A stretch of 64,000 nucleotides of DNA from Phenylobacterium sp. J367 (lineage in GTDB: Bacteria > Pseudomonadota > Alphaproteobacteria > Caulobacterales > Caulobacteraceae), in NCBI RefSeq assembly GCF_024699985.1, contig NZ_JAJONA010000001.1, positions 1,178,001-1,242,000 on the forward strand, written 5' to 3'. The notes beneath the pieces were generated by a model, which saw only the letters and a list, made by a program, of their open reading frames with translations, was not told the DNA's origin and did no database searches. A program made the position numbers and the translations under genes. Each line of letters begins with the position of its first letter. The stretch's first letter is position 1. Below are positions 1 through 10,312 of this stretch, piece by piece.

Positions 1-386
1 CCTGGACGCGCGAGGCGATCCAGGGGCGGCTCGACGCCTACGTCGCCGAGCAGGCGCGGTACGGCTTCTCGAAGTGGAAGGTGTTCCTCAGGGACGGGAC
101 CTTCGTCGGCCGGTGCGGCGTGTCGCTCTGGTCCAGGAACGGCGGGTTCGAGATCGGCTACAGCCTGCGCCGGGCGGCCTGGGGACAGGGGTTGGCGACG
201 GAGGCGGCGAAGGCGGTTCGCGACCGGTTCTGGCAGCTCAGCGACGCCGGCCATCTGAACGGCTTCACCGCGGTGGAGAACCTGCCGTCACGGCGTGTCC
301 TTGAGCGGATCGGCATGCGCCACACCGGCGACGAGGATCTCGGCCTCGGCGGGATGAGCGCGCTCTACGTCCTGGAGCGGCCCTGA
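1..386 (+). CDS. GNAT family N-acetyltransferase, RimJ/RimL-like, 5' end outside window
   Basis: Open from base 3 with no start codon needed, so the gene begins before the window; 127 codons are visible, ending in TGA. The readable protein has the GNAT core: a basic loop, a beta-bulge strand (EIGYSL) and the acetyl-CoA pyrophosphate loop around GQGLATEA, then a conserved ENLPSRRVLERIGM segment. That ENxxSxxVxExxGM pattern is usual in the RimJ/RimL group, which acetylates protein N-termini or small molecules. The substrate cannot be told from this fragment. It converges on infB with a hairpin between them. Confidence 0.85.
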   Translation, partial: WTREAIQGRLDAYVAEQARYGFSKWKVFLRDGTFVGRCGVSLWSRNGGFEIGYSLRRAAWGQGLATEAAKAVRDRFWQLSDAGHLNGFTAVENLPSRRVLERIGMRHTGDEDLGLGGMSALYVLERP

Positions 387-392
387 AAAGCA

Positions 393-418
393 GAGGCCCC
401 GGATCGCTCCGGGGCCTC
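393..418. terminator. Bidirectional intrinsic terminator between GNAT and infB
   Basis: Perfect 10-bp stem (GAGGCCCCGG / CCGGGGCCTC) with a 6-nt loop. The A-rich stretch just before it on the plus strand becomes a short U tract when read from infB, so it fits best as the infB operon terminator. It also lies 6 bases after the GNAT stop. Confidence 0.8.
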
Positions 419-443
419 GAACGTCTTGGCGGTGGCGCGGGCC

Positions 444-3400
444 CTAGAGGCTGCGCTTGACCTCTTCGAGCGTGAAGCACTCGATGGTGTCGCCGACCTT
501 GATGTCCTGGAAGCCGAAGTGCATGCCGCACTCCTGGCCCGCGTTGACCTCGTTGACCTCGTCCTTGAAGCGCTTGAGCGTCTGCAGGGTGCCGAGTTCG
601 AGGACCACCACGTCCTGACGGATGATCCGGACGCGGGCGCCCTTGCGGACCACGCCTTCGGTGACCCGGCAACCGGCCACGCGGCCCACCTTGGTGATGT
701 CGAAGACCTGCAGGACTTCGGCGTTGCCGAGGAAGGTTTCGCGCTGGATCGGCGCCAGCATGCCCGAGAGCACGCCTTTGATGTCGTCGATCAGGTCGTA
801 GATGATCGCGTAGTAGCGGATCTCGACGCCTTCGCGTTCGGCCAGCGCCTGCGCCTGCTTGGAGGCGCGGACGTTGAAGCCGATGATCGGCGAGCCGGCG
901 CCCTTGGCCAGCATGACGTCGCTTTCGCTGATCGCGCCAGCGCCCGACAGGATGATCCGCGCGCGGACCTCGTCGGTGGCGAGCTTGTCCAGCGAACCCA
1001 CGATGGCTTCCGCCGAACCCTGCACGTCCGCCTTGATGACCAGCGGCAGCTCGGAGACCTTCTTGTCGGCGAGCCTCGCCATCATGTCGGCCAGCGACGC
1101 GCCGGCGACCGGCGAGCCGGACTTCTCGCGCTTCACGCGGACGCGGTAGGCGGTCAGCTCGCGGGCGCGGGCCTCGTTCTCCACCACGGCGAAGGGTTCG
1201 CCAGGCGCCGGCGTGCCATCGAGGCCAAGGACCTCCACCGGCACCGACGGACCCGCCGAGTCGAGCTGTTCGCCGCGCTCATTGAGCAGCGCACGGACCC
1301 GGCCGAAGGTGTCGCCGGCCACGACGATGTCGCCGCGCTTCAGCGTGCCGCGCTTCACGAGCACGGTGGACACCGCGCCGCGACCGCGGTCGAGCTTGGC
1401 CTCGATCACCACCCCGTCGGCCGTCCGGTCCGGATTGGCCTTCAGGTCGAGCACCTCGGCCTGCAGCAGAATGGCTTCGATCAGGTCGTCGAGGCCCAGC
1501 TTCTGGGTCGCGGAGACCTCGATCGCCTGGGTGTCGCCACCGAGGCTTTCGACGACGATCTCGTGCTGCAGCAGCTCGTTGATCACCCGGGTGGGATCGG
1601 CTCCCGGCTTATCGATCTTGTTGATCGCCACGATGATCGGCGCGCCGGCCGAGCGGGCGTGGTTGATGGCTTCGACGGTCTGCGGCATCACGCCGTCGTC
1701 CGCCGCGACCACCAGGACCACGATGTCGGTGACGTTGGCGCCGCGCATCCGCATCGCCGAGAAGGCGGCGTGGCCGGGCGTGTCCAGGAAGGTCACGGCC
1801 TGACCGTTTTCCAGCCGCACCTGATAGGCGCCGATGTGCTGGGTGATGCCGCCGTGCTCGCCGGCCACCACGTCGGTGGAACGGAGCGCGTCGAGCAGCG
1901 AGGTCTTGCCGTGGTCGACGTGGCCCATGACGGTGACCACCGGGGGCCGCGGCTCCAGGTGATCGTCGATGTCCTCGGCGCCGATGAAGCCTTCTTCGAC
2001 GTCGGCTTCGGAAACACGCTTCACGGTATGGCCGAATTCGGTGGCCACCAGTTCGGCGGTGTCGTTGTCGATGACGTCGTTGATCTTGAGCATCACGCCC
2101 TGACGCATCAGGAACTTGATGACCTCGACCCCGCGGGTCGCCATCCGGTTGGCGAGCTCGCCCACGGTGATGACGTCGGGGATGACCACTTCACGGGCGA
2201 TCCGGGCCTGTTCCTGGACGCCGCCCTTGCGCTTCTCACGCTCGCGTTCGCGGGCGCGGCGCACCGAGGCCAGCGAGCGCATCCGCTCGGCGCCGTCGGC
2301 GTCCCCGGCCACGGTCTGGATGGTCAGGCGGCCTTCGCGGCGCGTCGGCGCACCCTTGGCGCGGCTGATGGCGCCCTTCCCGGGATCGCTGGCGCGGCGG
2401 CGATCGTCGTCGTCGCGGCGATCGATGACCGAGCCGCCCGGACGCGGCGCCTGGCGGGCGGCGCGCTGGACTTCCGGCGTGGCCGGCGGCGCGTTCGGCG
2501 CGACGCGCGGACCGCGAGGACCGCCCGGGCCGCCGGGGCCACGGGGCGCGCCCGGAGCCGGACGCGGGGCGAGCGCCGAATAGCGGACGGTGCCGCCTTC
2601 GGGACGCGGCGCGCGGTCGTCACGCGGCGGGCGATCGGCGCCCTGACGCGGCGGACCACGGTCATCGCGCGGCGGCCGGGGGCCGTCGTTGCGCGGCGCG
2701 CGCTGGCCGAAATTGGCGTTCTCGAAGCGGCCGGCAGGGCGCTCGGGACGGTAGGTGGTGGTGCTCGGCCGGTCGTCGCGGCGGTCCGGCGACGGCTGGT
2801 AGGTGCGGGTCTGGCCGCCCGCGTGGCGCGCGCCGTCGGCGGACGGACGCGGCGCGGAAGGCGGCGCGGCGGCCTGCGGCGGCGGCGCGGCCGGAGCCCG
2901 GGCGACCGGGGCCTGGGGCCGGAGGCGGCGTCACGGGAGCCTGGGCGACCGGCGCCGGCGCGGCCGGAGTTGGCTCCGTCGGAACAGTGGCGGCAGGGGG
3001 CGCAGCCGCGGGCGGCGCGGCGGGCGCCGGGGGCGGGGCCTGTTCGGCGGCGCGGGCGCGGGCGGCGGCTTCCTGCTCGGCGCGGGCCTGGTCCTCGCGG
3101 GCGCGGCGCTCGGCGTCCTGGGCGGCCTGCTGCTGGCGGGCGAGTTCGATGGCGCGGGCGCGGGCGGCGCGCTCCTCGGCGGAAAGGCCGTCGCCGGCGC
3201 CGCCGGCGGGAGCCGCCGGGCGCGGTGCGGACGGACCGCCCGACTGCGGCGGGCGGGTGTCGAAGACCCGCTTCTCGGCCGAAGACGGTGCGGCCAGGTT
3301 GCCGCTCGCCGGCGCATGGGTGCGCGGGCGCTTGGTCTCGACGACCACCGTCTTGGAACGGCCGTGGCTGAAGCTCTGCTTCACCGTGCCGGCGCTGACC

Positions 3401-3484
3401 GATCCGGCCCCACGGGGCTTGAGGGTCAGGGGCTGGCGTCCGCCGGGGGGCGGAGTTGCGGCCGTTGTTGTTCTCGTCGCTCAT
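444..3484 (-). CDS. infB: Translation initiation factor IF-2 (two apparent frameshifts)
   Basis: GTPase that places initiator tRNA on the 30S subunit. The C-terminal 620 residues are unbroken and carry the G1 motif GHVDHGKT (about residue 520 of the repaired protein) and the NKID motif. Upstream lies the long Ala/Pro/Arg/Gly-rich linker typical of alphaproteobacterial IF-2. The start is the ATG at 3484 ([10 protein letters not shown]). The frame breaks twice: in a G6 run at 3445-3450 and a G4 run at 2915-2918. Removing one base from each gives a continuous 1012-residue protein, the length expected for this group. IF-2 is essential, so I treat the breaks as sequence errors. Last gene of the rimP-nusA-ylxR-infB operon. 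Confidence 0.93.
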
Positions 3485-3570
3485 GCGCTCGCTTTACTCA
3501 TCGGCCGGCGGATCCGGCCCATCGGATAATCGAATAGAGGCGCCCGGGGTCCCGAAAGACCCCGTTCGCC

Positions 3571-4204
3571 TCAAGGCTCCTCGCGCCAACTCTCAGGAAG
3601 GAGCGGGCTGAAACCCGCCAGCCGGTCGACGTCCTGCGTCCACCGGTCGGCGGCTCGCCCCGCAAGGAAGGCGGTGTGTATCACATTCTCCAGCCCCAAG
3701 GCCAAACCCAATTCGGACGCCGTGAAGACGCCGAGGATGCGGGGCGGTCGGGACTGCTTGCGGGCCTGGGCCGAGAGCTTCCGCCGGCCGTCGGCGGCGC
3801 CGTCGGACGCCTCGATCAGCCACGCGGTCTTGCCCGCGACGATCGCGGCCGAAACCTTTTCGAAGCCCGATGTAAGGTCGCCGGCCTTCCGTGCAAGGCC
3901 GAGCGACGACAAAACCCGCCGCCGCAGCAGGGCTTCGACCTGCTGGGCGAGGTCCGCCGGGGCCTGGAGCTTCGCCTTGGCGGCCCGCGAGAACAGCCCC
4001 TTTTTCGCGGCGGTCTCGACGGAGGCGCGGTCGGCCGCGACCCAGAGGCCGCGGCCCGGCAGCTTGCGGGCCAGGTCCGGGACGACGGTCCCGTCCGGCC
4101 CGGCCACGAAGCGGATCAGGCGCGCCTCCTCCATCACCTCGCCGGAGACGATGTCCCGCCGCTCACGGGCGGCTTCGGCTAGCGTGGCGGGGGGAGGCGG
4201 CCAA
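3571..4204 (-). CDS. YlxR/DUF448 domain fused to an L7Ae-like RNA-binding domain (one apparent frameshift)
   Basis: The YlxR part (ARLIRFVAGPDG, then PGRGLWV) is followed by an L7Ae-like part (LGLARKAGDLTSGFE...) that is often joined to it in alphaproteobacteria; both bind RNA. The genes sit between nusA and infB, as usual. The unbroken frame starts only at GTG/ATG 4137, inside the conserved RERRDIVSGEV motif, so the true start must be upstream. Deleting one base from the G6 run at 4189-4194 opens the frame to a TTG at 4204, preceded at good spacing by AAGGA and lying 13 nt after the nusA stop. Repaired length is 210 residues. The start is inferred; the domains are seen directly. Confidence 0.82.
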
Positions 4205-4216
4205 GATCAGCGGTCC

Positions 4217-5908
4217 TTACGCGTCGCGGGCTTCGCCTTCCATCTCGGCCTCGGCATAGGCTTCCGAGTCCTCGATGGGCGCGTCCTCGACCTCCGGCTC
4301 GGGCGGGGCTTCCACCCAGCCCATGGCGATCCGGGCGCGCATGATCAGGGTCTCGGCGTCCTGCGGGTCGAGGCCGAAGCTCTCCAGGATGCCGGCCTCG
4401 CGCACACGCTCGCCGTTCTTGGTCTCGAACCAGCCGCGCAGGTCGTCGGGCACCAGGCCGGCGAAATCCTCGACGGTCTTGATGCCGCCCTCGCCGAGCG
4501 CGACGGCCATCGGCAGGGTGACGCCCTCGATCTCGAGCACGGCGTCCTCGACGCCCAGTTCGCGGCGCTTGGCGTCGTATTCGGCGGCTTCCTTCTCCAG
4601 GTAGTCGCGGGCGCGCGCCTGGATCTCCTCGGCGGTGTCCTCGTCGAAGCCCTCGATGGCGGCCACTTCCGAGGAGTCGACGTAGGCCACGTCCTCGACG
4701 GTGGCGAAGCCTTCGGTGACCAGCAGCTGGGCGATGACCTCGTCCACGTCCAGGGCTTCCTGGAAGAGGGCGGTGCGCTCGGTGAACTCGCGCTGGCGGC
4801 GCTCGCTCTCCTGGCTCTCGGTCATGATGTCGATCTGCCAGCTGGTCAGCTGGGAGGCGAGGCGGACGTTCTGGCCGCGGCGGCCGATGGCCAGCGACAG
4901 CTGCTCGTCGGGGACCACGACCTCGACGCGCTCGTCCTCCTCGTCCATGACGACCTTGGAGACTTCGGCGGGCGCGAGCGCGTTGACGATGAAGGTCGCC
5001 TCGTCCTGGCTCCACTGGATGATGTCGATCTTCTCGCCCTGCAGCTCGGCCACGACGGCCTGCACGCGCGACCCGCGCATGCCGACGCAGGCGCCGACGG
5101 GGTCGATGGAGCTGTCGTTGGAGACCACGGCCATCTTGGCGCGGCTGCCCGGGTCGCGGGCCACGGCGCGGATCTCGATGACCCCGTCATAGACCTCCGG
5201 CACTTCCTGGGCGAACAGCTTGGCCATGAAGCCGCCGTGCGCGCGGCTGAGCAGGATCTGCGGGCCCTTGGTCTCGCGGCGGACGTCGTAGATGTAGCAG
5301 CGGATCCGGTCGCCGATGTTGAAGTTCTCGCGCGGGATCGACTGGTCGCGGCGCATGATGCCTTCGCCGCGGCCCAGGTCGACGACGACGTTGCCGTACT
5401 CGACCCGCTTCACGGTGCCGTTGACGATCTCGCCGACCCGGTCCTTGTACTCTTCGTACTGACGTTCGCGCTCGGCCTCGCGAACCTTCCCCGTGACGAC
5501 CTGGCGGGCCATCTGGGTCTGCACGCGGCCGAACTCGAAGGGCGGCAGGATCTCCTCGTAGGTCTTGCCCACGACGGCGTCCTTGTCGGTGCGAAGCGCG
5601 TCGGAGAGGCGCAGGATGCCGGCGGGCTCTTCCGCCGGGACCTCGCTGCCGTCCTCGGCCTCGGTGAAGCCGAACGTCGCGTCGTCGGGGACGACGGTCA
5701 CGACGCGCTTCACGATGGTCTCGCCGGTCTTCGGGTCGATGCGGACCCGGATGTCGTGCTCGGCGCCGTAGCGCGAGCGGGCGCCCTTCTGGATCGCCTC
5801 CTCGATCGCCTCGATGACGATCTCCTTGTCGATCGACTTCTCGCGGGCGACCGCCTCGGCGATCTGCAGGAGTTCAAGCCGGTTGGCCGAAATGCCGGTC
5901 AGGCTCAT
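4217..5908 (-). CDS. nusA: Transcription termination/antitermination factor NusA
   Basis: Binds RNA polymerase and nascent RNA to control pausing, termination and antitermination. The 563-residue protein shows the N-terminal polymerase-binding domain, the S1 region, tandem KH domains ([12 protein letters not shown] and [13 protein letters not shown] carry the GxxG loops) and a C-terminal acidic helix-hairpin-helix region ending in a run of Glu-rich residues. The start at ATG 5908 ([15 protein letters not shown]) matches the family N-terminus; an open extension upstream overlaps rimP and is not coding. It follows rimP by 14 nt and is intact. Confidence 0.97.
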   Translation of the reverse strand: MSLTGISANRLELLQIAEAVAREKSIDKEIVIEAIEEAIQKGARSRYGAEHDIRVRIDPKTGETIVKRVVTVVPDDATFGFTEAEDGSEVPAEEPAGILRLSDALRTDKDAVVGKTYEEILPPFEFGRVQTQMARQVVTGKVREAERERQYEEYKDRVGEIVNGTVKRVEYGNVVVDLGRGEGIMRRDQSIPRENFNIGDRIRCYIYDVRRETKGPQILLSRAHGGFMAKLFAQEVPEVYDGVIEIRAVARDPGSRAKMAVVSNDSSIDPVGACVGMRGSRVQAVVAELQGEKIDIIQWSQDEATFIVNALAPAEVSKVVMDEEDERVEVVVPDEQLSLAIGRRGQNVRLASQLTSWQIDIMTESQESERRQREFTERTALFQEALDVDEVIAQLLVTEGFATVEDVAYVDSSEVAAIEGFDEDTAEEIQARARDYLEKEAAEYDAKRRELGVEDAVLEIEGVTLPMAVALGEGGIKTVEDFAGLVPDDLRGWFETKNGERVREAGILESFGLDPQDAETLIMRARIAMGWVEAPPEPEVEDAPIEDSEAYAEAEMEGEARDA

Positions 5909-5922
5909 GGGGTCTGATCCCT

Positions 5923-6468
5923 CTAGTCGGATGTCTGTTGTTGTTCGGAAGCGAGGCGGGCCGCGCGGATGTCGGCGCCCCGCTTCATGAGTTCGTCGCT
6001 GAGCACGAGCTTGGCGTCGGTGATCCAGGCGAACGGGACCATGGCGGTCTCGTCCTCGCCCTCCAGATCGATGCCGATGCTGTCGCCCTCGACGCCGGCC
6101 AGAACGCCCTTGAAGCGCTTGCGGCCCTCGGCGAGGCGGTCGAGCTCGAGGCGGGCCTCGTAGCCCTCGAAGGTCTCGAAGTCCTTCAGCCGGGTGAGCG
6201 GCCGATCGACGCCGGGCGAGGAGACCTCCAGCAGATATTCGCCGGAGATCGGGTCGGCGGCGTCCATGACCTCGGAGATGGCGCGCGACAGGCGGGCGCA
6301 GTCCTCGACGTTCATGTCGCCGTCGGAGGGACGCTCGGCCATGATCTGAAGCCGCCGCTGCTCGCTCCCGCCCATCAGGCGGATGCGGACAATCTCGTAG
6401 CCCGCGGCCTCGGCGACGGGGTCGAGCAGCTCCAGGAGCCTGGCGTCTTCTGCGGTCTTCCCGCGCAT
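5923..6468 (-). CDS. rimP: Ribosome maturation factor RimP
   Basis: Needed for maturation of the 30S subunit. The 181-residue protein has the RimP N-terminal fold and the signature [15 protein letters not shown] near the middle, then the Sm-like C-terminal domain. The ATG at 6468 has a GGAGG ribosome binding site. It is the first gene of the operon that continues with nusA, ylxR and infB. A terminator-like hairpin ends about 25 nt before the start codon, so expression is probably controlled in the leader. Confidence 0.96.
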   Translation of the reverse strand: MRGKTAEDARLLELLDPVAEAAGYEIVRIRLMGGSEQRRLQIMAERPSDGDMNVEDCARLSRAISEVMDAADPISGEYLLEVSSPGVDRPLTRLKDFETFEGYEARLELDRLAEGRKRFKGVLAGVEGDSIGIDLEGEDETAMVPFAWITDAKLVLSDELMKRGADIRAARLASEQQQTSD

Positions 6469-6491
6469 GGCTTGGCCGTTCCTCCGGCAAA

Positions 6492-6523
6492 GAAAAAAGC
6501 GGCCGGGCCGCAGCCCGCCGCTT
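6492..6523 (-). terminator. Terminator-like hairpin in the rimP-nusA-infB leader (possible attenuator)
   Basis: Read on the minus strand: an 11-bp GC stem (AAGCGGCGGGC pairing with GCCCGGCCGCTT, one bulged base) followed at once by six T, then the rimP ribosome binding site. It has the form of an intrinsic terminator but stands upstream of the gene it would silence. No minus-strand gene upstream seems to need it. Confidence 0.6.
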
Positions 6524-6575
6524 GAAGGCGCTATCCAGCGCGATCAGCGATGTTGGGGGAATATAGCGATCGATC

Positions 6576-6593
6576 AGGGGCTTGTCAGCCCCT
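6576..6593. other. Second short hairpin in the rimP/ppa intergenic region
   Basis: Perfect inverted repeat AGGGGCT-TGTC-AGCCCCT. On the minus strand it lies about 50 nt upstream of the leader terminator. The whole 6469-6761 gap between divergent rimP and ppa holds these two hairpins and presumably both promoters; I see no tRNA or other gene in it. Confidence 0.4.
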
Positions 6594-6761
6594 CAGTCGT
6601 GTCGCTTCAGCCTGCCCTCGGTGGCGAAGCAGATCCAGGGGTGGCGGCGAGACCTGGTTCGCGGGGGAGGCAGGGATCATGCCCTCTTTCCTGAGCGCCC
6701 CGGATGGTCCACAGAGCGCGCCGACTTTGTGTGTCGTGCAATCCTCCAAAGGCCACTCCCC

Positions 6762-7298
6762 ATGGACCTCTCCAAGATTCCCGTCGGCGAGAACCCGCCG
6801 TACGACGTCAACGCCGTCATCGAGATCCCGCAGGGCGGGGAGCCGGTGAAGTACGAGCTGGACAAGGAGTCCGGCGCGATCTTCGTCGACCGCTTCCTGC
6901 ACACCGCGATGTTCTACCCGGGCAACTACGGCTTCATCCCGCACACGCTCGCCGACGACGGCGACCCGATGGACGTGATCGTGGTCGGCCCGACGCCCGT
7001 GGTGCCGGGCGCCATCATCCGCTGCCGCCCGGTGGGCGCGCTGATCATGCGCGACGAGGCCGGCGGCGACGAGAAGATCCTGGCCGTGCCGGTGGACAAG
7101 CTCCACCCGTTCTACCTGGGCGTGGATTCCTGGCGCTCGCTGCCCACCATCCTGACCGAGCAGATCGCCCACTTCTTCCAGCACTACAAGGACCTGGAGA
7201 AGGGCAAGAGCGTCGAGATCGTCCGCTGGGCCGACGCCGCCGAAGCCGCCGAACTGATCAAGGCCTCGATCGACGCCTACGCCGCGAAGAACGGGTAG
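6762..7298 (+). CDS. ppa: Inorganic pyrophosphatase
   Basis: Hydrolyses pyrophosphate to two phosphates in the cytoplasm, pulling biosynthetic reactions forward. The 178-residue protein is a family I PPase: VKYELDKESG, YPGNYGFIPHT and the metal-binding DDGDPMDVIVV motif are all present, followed by DEKILAVP. The start is the ATG at 6762 (MDLSKIP), with AAAGG a suitable distance upstream; an upstream extension in the same frame is not family-like. Transcribed alone, divergent from rimP. Confidence 0.97.
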   Translation: MDLSKIPVGENPPYDVNAVIEIPQGGEPVKYELDKESGAIFVDRFLHTAMFYPGNYGFIPHTLADDGDPMDVIVVGPTPVVPGAIIRCRPVGALIMRDEAGGDEKILAVPVDKLHPFYLGVDSWRSLPTILTEQIAHFFQHYKDLEKGKSVEIVRWADAAEAAELIKASIDAYAAKNG

Positions 7299-7306
7299 GC
7301 GCCAAG

Positions 7307-7415
7307 TTGCTCCCCTCCGGGGGAGCTGTCAGCGAAGCTGACTGAGGGGGTCACTCACCGGTTGGGCGGACCCCCTCCACCGCCTTCGGCGGTCCCCCCC
7401 CCCGAAGGGGAGGAA
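7307..7415. repeat. Palindromic intergenic repeat, type 3, copy 1
   Basis: Fills the gap between ppa and trmB and ends at the trmB stop codon. Outer parts are GCTCCCC...GGGGAG arms; inside are the marks AGCTGTCAGCGAAGCTGAC and GCGGACCCCCTCC. The same pieces occur inverted at 62596-62711. It contains a run of ten C. It may also serve as a transcription terminator. Confidence 0.75.
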
Positions 7416-8090
7416 TTAGATTCTCACGAAATCCAGGAACGAGGGCGGGCAGTCGCCGAGGCGCTTTTCCTCGTAGCGGGTGGTGACGTGGTCGGCCGGC
7501 GGGACCCGCCAGTCGTCGGCCCGGTCGGCGGTCCAGCGGAAGGCCGGGCTGGCGGTGAGGCGCTCCAGCGCCCAGTCCACATAGTCCGCCCAGTCGGAGG
7601 CGAAGCGCAGGGTTCCGCCCGGCTTCAGCACCCGGGCGAACTCGGCCACGGTGTCGGTCTGCACCAGCCGGCGCTTGTTGTGCCGGGCCTTCTGCCACGG
7701 GTCGGGGAACAGCACGAAGATCCTGTCCACCGAGGCGGCAGGCAGGTGGGCCAGCATCTCGCGGGCGTCGCCGTCCTTGACGCGGACGTTCGTCAGGCCT
7801 CGCTCGTCGATATGGCGCAGCGCGCTGGCCACCCCGTTCTGGAAGGGCTCGGCGCCGAGGATCAGGGCCCCGGGATGGCGTTCCGCCTGGGCGGCCATGT
7901 GCTCCCCGCCGCCGAAGCCGATCTCCACCCACACCGCCGTCGCCGCCGGCACCAGCGTGCGCGGGTCGAACGGCTCGCCGGGGACCCGGATCGAGGGCAG
8001 CAGGGTGTCCATCAGCGCCGCCTGGCGCGGCTTGATCGGCCGCGACTTGAGGCGGCCGTAGGAGCGGAGCGGCGGGTGGGCGTCGGACAT
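7416..8090 (-). CDS. trmB: tRNA (guanine-N7-)-methyltransferase
   Basis: Methylates G46 of tRNA using S-adenosylmethionine. The 224-residue protein has the SAM-binding motif VEIGFGGGEH (about residue 55) and the TrmB motif FPDPWQKARHNKRR, followed by DWADY and a C-terminal RYEEKRL element. ATG start at 8090. Same strand as metK, which makes its cofactor, with one small gene between them. Confidence 0.96.
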   Translation of the reverse strand: MSDAHPPLRSYGRLKSRPIKPRQAALMDTLLPSIRVPGEPFDPRTLVPAATAVWVEIGFGGGEHMAAQAERHPGALILGAEPFQNGVASALRHIDERGLTNVRVKDGDAREMLAHLPAASVDRIFVLFPDPWQKARHNKRRLVQTDTVAEFARVLKPGGTLRFASDWADYVDWALERLTASPAFRWTADRADDWRVPPADHVTTRYEEKRLGDCPPSFLDFVRI

Positions 8091-8102
8091 GGGGGGCGCC
8101 CT

Positions 8103-8476
8103 CTAGCGCAGTGCGGCGGCGAGCGCGAGCGCCGCGGCGAGCGCGACAGCGATCCAGACCGCGACGATCACGGCGATGGCGGCGCGGCTGACGGGCCGGT
8201 CGGCGGCGGCCTCGGCTGCCGCGCGGTGCTCGGCGAGCAGGGCGGGCGGGATCATCCGCAGGGCGATCCACAGGCCGATCGGCACGAGGAGGAGGTCGTC
8301 CAGGTAGCCGAGCACCGGCACGAAATCCGGGATCAGGTCGATCGGCGAGAGGGCGTAGGCGGCCACGGCCATGGCGAAAAGGCGGGCCGCCCACGGCGTG
8401 CGCGGGTCGCGCGCACAGAGCCAGACGGCGTGGGCGTCACGCTTGAGCGTGCGCGCCCACGACCGCAGGCGATGCA

Positions 8477-8477
<1 letters not shown>
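8103..8477 (-). CDS. DUF1232 (YkvA-like) small membrane protein
   Basis: A 124-residue protein with the DUF1232 core [20 protein letters not shown] then [16 protein letters not shown], a predicted membrane helix there and a second hydrophobic helix at the C-terminus. The function of the family is unknown. Its ATG shares the A of the metK TGA stop (TGATG), so it is translationally coupled to metK. A second, diverged DUF1232 protein is encoded at 53372-53785. Confidence 0.88.
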
Positions 8478-9694
<1,217 letters not shown>

Positions 9695-9763
9695 GGGCGG
9701 GCTCCGGCAGGAACTGAAAGGCGCCGCCCCCGGCGGACGCTTCGCTACGAGTGCGCAAAGCCT

Positions 9764-9806
9764 ATAAAGAAATCTTTATGTCCCGCCAAGCGCGAGGTGG
9801 CGGGAC
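9764..9806. promoter_or_regulatory. Two adjacent perfect palindromes between the XRE gene and metK
   Basis: ATAAAGA-AA-TCTTTAT (9764-9779), then a 9-bp stem GTCCCGCCA/TGGCGGGAC with a 9-nt loop (9780-9806). On the minus strand the GC stem follows the XRE gene and precedes metK. It may end the XRE transcript, while the AT-rich palindrome could be an operator or part of the metK promoter. The palindromes are seen; the roles are inferred. Confidence 0.5.
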
Positions 9807-9842
9807 GCGACCCAAGACCGCGGTTCGGGGCCCGCCGGGAGC

Positions 9843-10259
9843 TCAGCTTGCGGCCGAACCGTCTTCCTCGCCCATGGCGCGGACCAGTTCGAGGATCTTG
9901 CGGCGCACGCGGGCCTCGCCGATCCGCGGGAAGGCGGAGGCCAGTTCCATGCCCTCCGGCGTCAGGAGAAAATCACGCGCGCTTTCCCGGGGCGCCGCCG
10001 GCTGGGCGGTCTCGCCGGCCAGGCCTTCGTAGAAATAGGCCACCGAGGTGGAGAGCGCGCGGGCCATCTCCCATAGCTTCGAGGCGCTGACCCGGTTCGC
10101 GGCGCGCTCGTACTTCTGGATCTGCTGGAAGGTCAGGCCGATGGACTCGGCGAGCTTCTCCTGGCTGACGCCCAGTTCCTTGCGCCGCATCCGGATGCGT
10201 AGGCCCACGTGGCGGTCGATCGGATTGGGCCCGCGATCGAAGTCAGCGAACTTGTCCAT
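9843..10259 (-). CDS. XRE-family HTH transcriptional regulator
   Basis: A 138-residue protein with an N-terminal HTH_3 domain (residues about 17-72: [21 protein letters not shown] then [20 protein letters not shown]) and a helical C-terminal part that resembles other Caulobacterales XRE regulators. The ATG at 10259 gives [10 protein letters not shown]; the open frame upstream of it overlaps lnt coding sequence and is ignored. It is a relative of the regulator at 44067-44453. Its target is unknown; nearby metK and the palindromes at 9764-9806 are candidates. Confidence 0.9.
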   Translation of the reverse strand: MDKFADFDRGPNPIDRHVGLRIRMRRKELGVSQEKLAESIGLTFQQIQKYERAANRVSASKLWEMARALSTSVAYFYEGLAGETAQPAAPRESARDFLLTPEGMELASAFPRIGEARVRRKILELVRAMGEEDGSAAS

Positions 10260-10312
10260 GCAGTGTCCGTACCGAAGTTTCTGTCGGTGATGGGAACGAC
10301 GACGACGCGATA

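Noticed and set aside
426..3371. A 981-codon open frame on the plus strand opposite infB
   Set aside because: It is the antisense of infB; composition is Asp/His/Arg-rich as expected from the complement of GC-rich codons, and IF-2 on the other strand is certain.
6524..6761. A tRNA gene upstream of rimP, as found in some bacteria
   Set aside because: No cloverleaf, acceptor stem or T-loop sequence can be drawn on either strand.
9695..9842. A SAM riboswitch before metK
   Set aside because: The known SAM-II and SAM/SAH consensus elements are not recognisable; only simple palindromes are present.
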